From Hymenobacter piscis (lineage in GTDB: Bacteria > Bacteroidota > Bacteroidia > Cytophagales > Hymenobacteraceae), in contig NZ_JAHHZN010000009.1 in the NCBI RefSeq assembly GCF_018760735.1, forward strand, positions 1 to 64,000: a stretch of 64,000 bases of DNA, in the 5' to 3' direction. Of the stretch, positions 51,689-58,361 are shown one piece after another. The position numbers and the translations under genes are program-made. The notes under the pieces were generated by a model. It worked only from the letters and a program-made list of their open reading frames with translations, was not told the origin of the DNA and made no database searches. Position 1 is the first letter of the stretch. Each line of letters begins with the position of its first letter.

Positions 51689-51711
51689 TCAACCCTCGTT
51701 ACTCACTTCCT

Positions 51712-52347
51712 ATGCGTTATTTACTGTTGTTCGCCAGCCTGTTGATTCCCCGGCTGCTATTTGCCCAATTTGATGCGGGCTATTATGTGCTCACCCAGGA
51801 GCCAACGGTTCGTCATAGTGTACGGATCAAGATGCAGAATGAGAACACGCTGGTAATCAAGGACGGTAACAAGAAAAAGCAAGAACTCGACTTAGCGCAG
51901 GTAGCGTTTTATCGAATAGGCGAAAAAACATACCGTCCTATCGGCGGATTTTCCATTAAAAAAGGCCGTGAAAATATAACACGCGGCTTTGCTGAAGTAC
52001 TCGACAGCGGCCAAGTAATGCTTTATGCTTATTCGTATCGTATTGCCAGTGGCCCGATGATGAGCGGCAATGGTACGATGTACGGTGGTGGATCCTCTTG
52101 GCAAACTATTTATCTGGTAGAAAACGCCGGTCAGCAAAATCTTACCACTATTTCCGCCAGTGCTCTTACAGGTACCAGCAAAGAATTCCGAGAGGCACTT
52201 CGTCCTTTCCTAGCTCCCCGGGCTGATTTAGTGAAACACTTGGATGAGAAACGCCTCCTGATTTATCATCTGCAGAGTGCTGTCCAAGCACTCAACCATG
52301 GTGAGGCTTTCATCCCGGTAGACCCTTGGCGAGCCACCACCCAATAA
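51712..52347 (+). CDS. Secreted hypothetical protein with AT-richer composition (211 aa)
   Basis: A signal peptide (LLLFASLLIPRLLFAQ) precedes a mature protein without recognised domain. Codon use is visibly AT-richer than both neighbours (frequent AAA, GAA, TTA, TAT), in contrast to the GC-ending codons of trpS 10 bases downstream. This points to recent acquisition, although Bacteroidota orphan secreted proteins are often variable. A central GPMMSGNGTMYGGGSSWQ stretch is Gly/Ser-rich. It begins 23 bases after the YhhQ stop and could be in one transcript with its neighbours. Confidence 0.75.
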   Translation: MRYLLLFASLLIPRLLFAQFDAGYYVLTQEPTVRHSVRIKMQNENTLVIKDGNKKKQELDLAQVAFYRIGEKTYRPIGGFSIKKGRENITRGFAEVLDSGQVMLYAYSYRIASGPMMSGNGTMYGGGSSWQTIYLVENAGQQNLTTISASALTGTSKEFREALRPFLAPRADLVKHLDEKRLLIYHLQSAVQALNHGEAFIPVDPWRATTQ

Positions 52348-52357
52348 TTTTTTCCCC

Positions 52358-53335
52358 ATGTCCCGCATCCTCACCGGCATTCAGAGCACCGGCCGCCCGC
52401 ATCTGGGCAACCTGCTCGGCGCCATCCTGCCCGCCATTGAACTCTCCAAAAGCAGCGCCAACGAAAGCCTGCTGTTCATTGCCGACCTGCACTCCCTCAC
52501 CACCGTGCGCGACGCCGAGCTGCTGCGCCGGAACACCTACGCCGTGGCGGCCTCCTGGCTGGCCTGCGGCTTCGATACGGACAAGAATCTGTTCTACCGC
52601 CAGTCCGACGTGCCGCAGGTGACGGAGCTGACGTGGTACCTGAGCTGCTTCACGCCCTTCCCGATGCTGGCCAATGCCCACTCGTTCAAGGACAAGAGCG
52701 ACCGGCTTTCCGACGTGAATGCGGGCCTGTTCACGTATCCGGTGCTGATGGCGGCCGACATTCTGCTCTACGACGCGGAAATTGTGCCCGTGGGCAAAGA
52801 CCAGGTGCAGCACCTGGAAATTGCCCGCGACATTGCCTCGGCCTTCAACAACCGCTACGGCGAAACCTTCGTGCTGCCCCAGTCGCGGGTGGATGAGCAG
52901 ATCCAGACCATCCCCGGCCTCGATGGCCAGAAGATGAGCAAGAGCTACGGCAACATCATCGACATTTTCCTCGACGACAAGGCGCTGCTAAAGAATATCA
53001 AGCTCATCGTATCGGACAGCACCCCGCTGGAAGCCCCCAAAAACCCCGATACCGACACCACCTTCAAGCTGTTCTCGCTGCTGGCCACGCCTGAGCAGAC
53101 CGCCGAAATGCGCCAGAACTACCTCAACGGCGGCTACGGCTACGGCCACGCCAAGCAGGCCCTGTACGAGGTCATCCGGAGCCGTTTCGCCCAGGAGCGG
53201 GAGCAATTCAACTTCTACATGAACAACCTGCCCGAAGTAGACCGCAAGCTGGCCGAAGGCGCCGCTAAAGCCCAGGCCTACGGCTCCGAAGTGCTCAACA
53301 AAGTGCGCGAGAAGGTCGGCTACCAGAAGCGGTGA
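52358..53335 (+). CDS. trpS: Tryptophan-tRNA ligase (325 aa)
   Basis: Class Ic aminoacyl-tRNA synthetase. The HIGH-type motif is HLGN (15-18) after GIQSTGRP, and KMSKS lies near 192-196 (GLDGQKMSKSYGN). The tryptophan pocket (ADLHSLT, PVLMAADILLYDAEIVPVGKDQ) is intact, and the length is normal. It charges tRNA-Trp. Its TGA stop is the first word of the following TGAATGAG array. Confidence 0.97.
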   Translation: MSRILTGIQSTGRPHLGNLLGAILPAIELSKSSANESLLFIADLHSLTTVRDAELLRRNTYAVAASWLACGFDTDKNLFYRQSDVPQVTELTWYLSCFTPFPMLANAHSFKDKSDRLSDVNAGLFTYPVLMAADILLYDAEIVPVGKDQVQHLEIARDIASAFNNRYGETFVLPQSRVDEQIQTIPGLDGQKMSKSYGNIIDIFLDDKALLKNIKLIVSDSTPLEAPKNPDTDTTFKLFSLLATPEQTAEMRQNYLNGGYGYGHAKQALYEVIRSRFAQEREQFNFYMNNLPEVDRKLAEGAAKAQAYGSEVLNKVREKVGYQKR

Positions 53336-53491
53336 ATGAGTGAATGAGCGGATGGGTGCATGGACCTGTCATCCTGAGCGGAGCGAAGGACCCTATTACG
53401 CCTGAACGTATGTCGTAAAAACGGTCTGTTCAAGCGTGATAAGGTCCTTCGCTGCGCTCAGGATGACAGGTCCATTCACTCATTCACTCAT
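53336..53491. repeat. TGAATGAG words and family-A palindrome between trpS and a convergent gene
   Basis: The arms 53362-53392 and 53443-53473 (31 bp, one mismatch, beginning GGACCTGTCATCCTGAGCGG) enclose a 50-base spacer. TGAATGAG octamers start at the trpS stop (53333). CATTCACTCATTCACTCAT words end at the stop codon of the convergent gene. Confidence 0.9.
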
Positions 53492-54331
53492 TTAATACGG
53501 CAGTCCGTCGATGGTGTGGGGTTGCTGCTGGTGGGAGAAGCTGAAACCCAGCTTGCTGCCGCGGCTGACCTGCTGGTTTTCGAGTTTCTGCTTGACGGTA
53601 ATTTTCTGGATTTCGCTCATGGGTGGGGCCACCAGGTCGTTGTTGACGGCCGCAATCATGGCACTTTCCACGAACAGGCGCAGGCCGTCCTCGGTCACGG
53701 GGTTGTCCGACATGTCGTTGTCGGGCAGCTCGAGCTGCTGCACGCCTTCGAGGAAGTAGTGCCGCTCGATGTTGATGAGCAGGCGGCCCACCAGGTAGCC
53801 GGGGTCGTTGAAGCGCTGGTACTTGATGCTGTCGGCCATGAAGTTGTAGGCCATGATGTGGCCGAAAAACCGCCGCCGGAAGTCGCCCGCCACGTATTTG
53901 GTGGGCATGGGGCCGTAGTCGTCGGCAAAGGTGACGATGTTGGAGTGCTGCACGAACACGAGCAGGTCGCCGCTGAAGCGGATATGAAACTCCATCTCGT
54001 TTACCGGCCGGTACTCAATCACCACCGACGAATCGACGGGCGTGATACGGCGGCTGAGTTCCACTACCAGCTCCTGCGATACTTGCCGCAGCAGATCGAA
54101 GGCGGCTACCGTGTTGCGGTAAATGGCCTGCTTGGTAGAGGATTTCTGCCGGAGCCCGTCGAAAATCTGGTCGAGGCGGTCGGCGGGCGACGCGGCCGGT
54201 GCGCCGGGAGCGTTGGGCCGGTTGCCATCGGAGTTGGGCGTGCTGGCGCTATTGTCCGCGGCTTCCTTTGTGCCGGCGGGCGTGTCGGCATCGGCGGAAT
54301 AGGCGCTGGTGTGGGGCATTTCGTCTTCCAT
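53492..54331 (-). CDS. Hypothetical cytoplasmic protein (279 aa)
   Basis: No signal peptide or membrane segment. The first about 50 residues are a low-complexity Ala/Asp/Ser/Pro linker; the rest is a compact domain with SSTKQAIYRNTVAAFDLLRQVSQELVVELSRRI, VVIEYRPVNEMEFHIRFSGDLLVF and a conserved-looking DFRRRFFGHIMAYNFMADSIKYQRFNDPGYLVGRL core. I recognise the style of a Bacteroidota-wide conserved protein but not its function. Confidence 0.75.
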   Translation of the reverse strand: MEDEMPHTSAYSADADTPAGTKEAADNSASTPNSDGNRPNAPGAPAASPADRLDQIFDGLRQKSSTKQAIYRNTVAAFDLLRQVSQELVVELSRRITPVDSSVVIEYRPVNEMEFHIRFSGDLLVFVQHSNIVTFADDYGPMPTKYVAGDFRRRFFGHIMAYNFMADSIKYQRFNDPGYLVGRLLINIERHYFLEGVQQLELPDNDMSDNPVTEDGLRLFVESAMIAAVNNDLVAPPMSEIQKITVKQKLENQQVSRGSKLGFSFSHQQQPHTIDGLPY

Positions 54332-54439
54332 GCGAGGTAAAGGGTGGGAGCTACGGCCCTTTGGGGCGCGCAGGTGAGAAAAAAAGGCGGCTGCTGAGTG
54401 TACGCGAAACCCGCCCCCGGAAGTTTACCAATCGCCGTT

Positions 54440-55588
54440 TTAGGGCGCGTCGGGGCCGGGCTCATCGGCCGCCGGGCAGCCCGGCGCGGGCGGCGGCAAG
54501 AGCGCGGCAGCCACGGGCCAGGCGCTGCTGCGGAAAGCCACCGTGCGCAGGCCCGGGTGCGGAAAGCTGGCGGTGGGCGGCAGCAGCATGGGTTGAGCAG
54601 CGGGCAAACTCAGGGCCTGTTGCACGGTGCGCACGGCCCCGGCGGGCACGGCACGGGCCGCCAGCTCCGCGAGCAGCGGTTCACCCGGCACCTCAGCCAG
54701 CCGCGCCGCCAGCAATTCCTCCAGGGCCTTACGGTGCGCCACCCGAGCGGGGTTGGTACGAAAGCGCGCATCGGCAGCCCAGGCCGGCCGGCCCAGCACG
54801 GTGCACAGCTGGCGGAATTGCCCGTCGGAGCCCACGGCCAGCAGCAGCTGAGTACCGTCGGCGGCCCGGTACACGGTGCCGTAGGGCACAATGCTGGGGT
54901 GGCCCGAGCCCAGCGGTTGCGGATCCTGCCCCGTGACGAGCACAGTGGCCGCCTGGTTGGCCAGCGAGGCCAGGGCGCTGTCGTGGAGCGATACTTCGAG
55001 CCGGGCGCCGCGGCCGGTTCGCTCGCGCTGGTAGAGGGCCAGCAGCACGGCTTCCTTGAGCTGGTGGGCCGTGAGCACGTCGAGCAGGGCCACGGGCATT
55101 TTCTGGGGCAGCTGGCCGGGCCCGGGAGCGTTGAGGTGCATGAAGCCGGTTTCGGCCTGGAGCACGGCGTCGTAGCCGGCGCGGGGGCTGGCCGGACCGT
55201 AGCCGGTGATGGCCCCGTAAATCAGGCGCGGATTGCGGGCGGCCAGGGTGGCGTAGTCGGCCCCGAGCTTCTCGGCGTCGCCGGGCTTGTAGCTGGTCAG
55301 CACGATGTCGGTGGTGGCGGCCAGCTCGTGCAGCTGCTGCCGGCCGGCGGCCTCAGTCAGGTCGAGAATGCGGCTGCGCTTGCCCCAGTTGGCACTGCTG
55401 AAGTAGGCCGTCACGGGGGCATCGGCTGGCTCGGCGGCCGTGCGCCAGGTACGGGTCACGTCACCGGCCGGGGCTTCGAGCTTGAGCACATCGGCCCCGA
55501 GTTCGGCCAAAAACTGCCCCACCTGCGGCCCCGCCAGCACCGAAGCCAGCTCCAGCACCCGCAAGCCGTGCAAAGGAAGGTCAGGCAT
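54440..55588 (-). CDS. Class III (CaiB/BaiF-family) CoA-transferase (382 aa)
   Basis: The ATG at 55588 (MPDLPLHGLRVLELASVLAGPQVGQFLAELGADVLKLEAP) is the canonical family start; upstream codons are heptamer repeat. Other blocks are GKRSRILDLTEAAGR, IVLTSYKPGDAEKLGADY, LIYGAITGYG, YDAVLQAETGFM and HDSALASLANQ. Formyl-CoA/carnitine-type transferases move CoA between carboxylic acids. The protein is slightly short and the C-terminus is Pro/Ala-rich. The substrate is unknown and no linked catabolic genes are present. Confidence 0.88.
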   Translation of the reverse strand: MPDLPLHGLRVLELASVLAGPQVGQFLAELGADVLKLEAPAGDVTRTWRTAAEPADAPVTAYFSSANWGKRSRILDLTEAAGRQQLHELAATTDIVLTSYKPGDAEKLGADYATLAARNPRLIYGAITGYGPASPRAGYDAVLQAETGFMHLNAPGPGQLPQKMPVALLDVLTAHQLKEAVLLALYQRERTGRGARLEVSLHDSALASLANQAATVLVTGQDPQPLGSGHPSIVPYGTVYRAADGTQLLLAVGSDGQFRQLCTVLGRPAWAADARFRTNPARVAHRKALEELLAARLAEVPGEPLLAELAARAVPAGAVRTVQQALSLPAAQPMLLPPTASFPHPGLRTVAFRSSAWPVAAALLPPPAPGCPAADEPGPDAP

Positions 55589-55590
55589 TG

Positions 55591-55805
55591 GAGTGAGTAG
55601 TGAGTAGTGAGTAGTGAGTAGTGAGTAGTGAGTAACGATACGAGGTTCTGCTTCAAAGAACGTCATTCCGAGCTTGCCGAGGCATCTCGCGTGCTGACGT
55701 TGGATTACCATTACAATGTCAGCATGCGAGATTCCTCGGCTCCGCTCGGAATGACGTTCTTTCTACCTCTCACATTCTCACCTGTCACCTCATCACCTCT
55801 CGCCC
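55591..55805. repeat. GTGAGTA heptamer array and family-B palindrome upstream of the CoA-transferase gene
   Basis: GTGAGTA is repeated about six times (55592-55634), ending two bases from the CoA-transferase ATG on the minus strand. Inner arms 55655-55698 and 55718-55762 (AAAGAACGTCATTCCGAGC start) pair with few mismatches across a 19-base spacer. The right end carries CTCACATTCTCACCTGTCACCTCATCACCTC words that reach the pseudogene stop. Confidence 0.88.
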
Positions 55806-56150
55806 CTATAGCAAACACCCCCGGTCGCGGAGGCCGGTGCGAGGGTTGGTAAAGCGTTCCAGGCGGCCGTTGTGGAGCAGGTAGAGTATGTCGCAGAGGG
55901 CCAGCACTTCCTTGTTGGTCGGTGAGCAGGATGCCTTTGCGGGGCCGCACGCGGCGGATTTCCTCGGCCAGCGTTTCGAGGTGTACGGGCGTGATGCCGG
56001 TGAAAGGCTCGTCGAGGAGGGAAAAATCCGTGTCGGTGTGCAACAGCAGCAGCACTTCCAGCCGCCGCGCGGTACCGCCCGAGAGTTCTTCCACCGGCCG
56101 GTACTGTTGCTGCCCGAACAGCTCTGAAAATGCCGCCAGGACGGCCAGAT
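55806..56150 (-). pseudogene. Remnant of an ABC-transporter ATP-binding protein gene
   Basis: On the minus strand one frame reads FSELFGQQQYRPVEELSGGTARRLE, then FSLLDEPFTGI and GILLTDQ: the ABC signature LSGG and Walker B/D-loop of an ABC ATPase. At about 55915 the frame shifts, and the continuation EVLALCDILYLLHNGRLERF is in another frame, ending in TAG at 55806. No Walker A half is present upstream, where tRNA-Lys and its terminator lie within about 85 bases. It is a 5'-truncated, frameshifted fragment. Confidence 0.8.
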
Positions 56151-56232
56151 GGCCCCTACAACGCCTGCCCGGAATAGTCTGTCGGACGCTGGCGAAAGTA
56201 TCAACGCCCGGCGGGGGCGCAGCCGGGCAAGA

Positions 56233-56267
56233 AAAAACCCTCACTGCATTACGCAGTGAGGGTTTTT
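56233..56267 (-). terminator. Terminator of tRNA-Lys, stem overlapping the CCA end
   Basis: A perfect 15-bp stem (56233-56247 with 56253-56267, AAAAACCCTCACTGC) with a 5-base loop. Base 56267 is also the final A of the encoded CCA, so terminator and tRNA 3' end share a base. Confidence 0.8.
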
Positions 56268-56342
56268 GGTGATCCCGCTGGGATTCGAACCCAGGACCCA
56301 TACATTAAAAGTGTATTGCTCTACCAGCTGAGCTACAGAATC
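56267..56342 (-). tRNA. tRNA-Lys (anticodon UUU), CCA encoded
   Basis: The minus strand folds as a complete cloverleaf of 73 bases plus an encoded CCA (56267-56269). The acceptor stem GATTCTG/CGGGATC has two G-U pairs, the D-arm contains GCTCAGCTGGTAGAGC, the anticodon stem is ATACA/TGTAT with loop CTTTTAA (anticodon TTT), and the T-arm is CTGGG TTCGAAT CCCAG. The discriminator is A. An ABC-ATPase gene fragment lies just downstream. Confidence 0.93.
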
Positions 56343-56420
56343 CTTTACTTTGCAACCGGCGGGGGTTATTCGCTGATTGTGGCACAAAAGTAGAGGCCCA
56401 GATTTAATCGTGCAACTGTT

Positions 56421-57137
56421 TTGCGTAAAAAAGCCTGCCTTTTTTTCTTATTCCTGACTACGGTTCTCCAACCTGTTCAGGCCCAAAAAGTTAGTTCTGC
56501 GCTTCAGAAGGCGGATTCTCTGTTTCAGGCTGGTCAGGTGGCGCAGGCTTACCCACTGTTCCGGCAAGCCCGGGAGCAGGACGGGGTACAGTCGGGCCGG
56601 CAACTGCTGCGCATGGCCTACATTCAGGAGGCGCTCGGGCACTATCCGGCAGCGTTGTACTACCTGAGCGTGGCCCAGGCCTGGCAGCCCCGCTACGGCA
56701 CCTGGCGCAAAATGGTGACCCTGGCCCAGGAGCACCGCCTCACCGGCTACCCTGACACGTGGCGGCAGAACTTGCTCATTGGTTTGCAACGCTACTACTA
56801 CCGCCTGCTCCAGGTCATGCTGATGCTGGCCATTGTGGGGGGCCTGTTGCTGGGGCTGCGCCGCCGCACCGCCGACCGGGCCTGGTGGGGCATTTACGCG
56901 GCCTACCTGCTCAGCATCGGGCTGTTTCTGAACCTGCTGGCCCCGGCGCGGATAGGCTTGGTGGCCCGCCCCCGGGCCCCGCTCATGGCCGGCCCCAGCG
57001 CCGGGGCCGCCTGGCTGACCACTGCCGCCGCCGGGGACCGGTTTGAAGTGCGTGGCCGCCAGGACATCTGGTACCGCGTGCAGTGGCAGGGCCGCGACGC
57101 CTACATCCGCCGCCCCGATTTGCTCCTGGTGGAGTAA
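56421..57137 (+). CDS. TPR and SH3-domain membrane protein, BatE-like (238 aa)
   Basis: The start is TTG at 56421 (MRKKACLFFLFLTTVLQPVQAQ, a clean signal peptide); no in-frame ATG exists. Residues about 25-100 contain TPR-like helices (KADSLFQAGQVAQAYPLFRQAREQD; LRMAYIQEALGHYPAALYYLSVAQ). Two transmembrane segments follow, then a bacterial SH3 domain (FEVRGRQDIWYRVQWQGRDAYIRRPDLLLVE). This TPR-TM-SH3 layout matches BatE-type proteins that normally belong to Bat operons; here it stands far (about 31 kb) from the BatA gene. That identification is tentative. Confidence 0.75.
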   Translation: MRKKACLFFLFLTTVLQPVQAQKVSSALQKADSLFQAGQVAQAYPLFRQAREQDGVQSGRQLLRMAYIQEALGHYPAALYYLSVAQAWQPRYGTWRKMVTLAQEHRLTGYPDTWRQNLLIGLQRYYYRLLQVMLMLAIVGGLLLGLRRRTADRAWWGIYAAYLLSIGLFLNLLAPARIGLVARPRAPLMAGPSAGAAWLTTAAAGDRFEVRGRQDIWYRVQWQGRDAYIRRPDLLLVE

Positions 57138-57352
57138 GGGCACCAGTTGTCAGTTTCTGGTTGTCAGTTGTCAGTTGTCAGTTGTCAGTAAAAGAACGTC
57201 ATCCTGAGCGGAGCGAAGGACCTTATCACGTAAAAACGACATCGTAATAACGACCCGTTCGAGCGTGATAAGGTCCTTCGCAAGCTCAGGATGACGTTCT
57301 TTTACTGACAACTGACAACCAGAAACTAACAACCAACAACCAACAATACGCC
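57138..57352. repeat. CAGTTGT heptamer array and the longest family-A palindrome
   Basis: TTGTCAG heptamers (about four, 57145-57189) run into inner arms 57181-57230 and 57264-57312. These are about 50 bases each and complementary except for a short GGAGCG/TTGCG difference; the spacer is 33 bases. ACTGACAACTGACAACC and CAACCAACAACC words fill the right end. It lies between two converging genes. Confidence 0.92.
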
Positions 57353-58159
57353 TTACAGGCTGAAATCGGGCTCTTCTTTGCGGAAGTGGTTGAGCACGAG
57401 CTTGTCGGCGAGGCCAGGGAGCAGTTTATTAAGGAGCACCGTGAGCTTGCCCTGGCCGGTGAGCACCAGGTCGCGGCGGCGCTGGCGCACGGCCGCGAGC
57501 AGGTGTTGGGCCACTTCCTCGCTGCTCATCATCTGCTGCTCGTCGCGGGGCGACTCGCCCTGCGGGGAGCCGTCGGCGGCCAGGGCCACGTTGCGGATGT
57601 TGGAGGCCGTGAAGCCGGGACAGGCCAGCAGCACGTGCACGCCCTGGGGCAGCAGCTCGGTGCGCAGGGCCTCCAGGAAACCGTGCATGGCAAACTTGGA
57701 GGCCGAGTAGCCCGTACGGCCCGGCAGGCCCCGGTAGCCGGCAATGCTGCTGATGCCCACAATGGAGCCCTTCGCGGCCGTGATGTGGGGCAGGGCAAAC
57801 TTGGTGGCGTACACCGTGCCGAAGAAATTGGTTTGCATCAGCTGGCGGATGACGTCCAGGTCGGCGTCGCGGAAGAGGGCGCGCATGCTGATGCCGGCGT
57901 TGTTGATGAGCACGTCGAGGCGGCCGAAGGCGGCTACCGTTTCCTGCACGGCCCGCTCCGAGTCGGCTTCCACGCCCACATCGGCCCGGATGGTTAGGTG
58001 AAGAATCCCGAGGCGGGTGAGTTCTTGGGCGGTTTCCCGCAGGCGGGCTTCGTTGCGGCCCGTGATGGCCACCCGGGCGCCGGCCTGCCCGAAGGCCAGG
58101 GCCGTGGCCCGACCGATGCCCGAGGTGCCGCCCGTGATGAGCACTACTTTATCTTTCAT
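57353..58159 (-). CDS. Short-chain dehydrogenase/reductase (268 aa)
   Basis: Classical SDR: cofactor motif TGGTSGIG (9-16), INNAGIS (85-91), catalytic serine in GISSIAG (near 137), and YSASK (Tyr151, Lys155). The arginine in ITGRNEAR suggests an NADP preference. The C-terminal 60 residues (LLNKLLPGLADKLVLNHFRKEE) are hydrophobic, as in SDRs of the DHRS7-like/membrane-associated group. Substrate unknown. Confidence 0.9.
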   Translation of the reverse strand: MKDKVVLITGGTSGIGRATALAFGQAGARVAITGRNEARLRETAQELTRLGILHLTIRADVGVEADSERAVQETVAAFGRLDVLINNAGISMRALFRDADLDVIRQLMQTNFFGTVYATKFALPHITAAKGSIVGISSIAGYRGLPGRTGYSASKFAMHGFLEALRTELLPQGVHVLLACPGFTASNIRNVALAADGSPQGESPRDEQQMMSSEEVAQHLLAAVRQRRRDLVLTGQGKLTVLLNKLLPGLADKLVLNHFRKEEPDFSL

Positions 58160-58317
58160 AACAGCAGAAAAAAACGGGGCGGCCGCAGCCCCCCCATGAG
58201 GGGCCGCAAAACTACGGCAAAATCAGCCGGCGTATCAGGTATCCCCGCCGGCCGGCGCCCGGGCCGCCGGCTGTAAAATCACGGTGCCGGAACCGCGCAT
58301 TTTGTTTGGGATTGGGC

Positions 58318-58325
58318 TACCTTCG
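58318..58325 (+). promoter_or_regulatory. Promoter -7 box TACCTTCG for the GEVED/PKD protein gene
   Basis: TAnnTTYG, 36 bases before the ATG at 58362. Confidence 0.55.
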
Positions 58326-58361
58326 GGCTTCGTCTTACATCCGCTTTTATTCTCGATTGTT

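Noticed and set aside
55711..56301. 196-codon minus-strand frame taken as an intact ABC protein
   Set aside because: Only its middle third matches an ABC ATPase; its start lies inside the tRNA and its end is out of frame with the conserved C-terminal part, so it was called a pseudogene.
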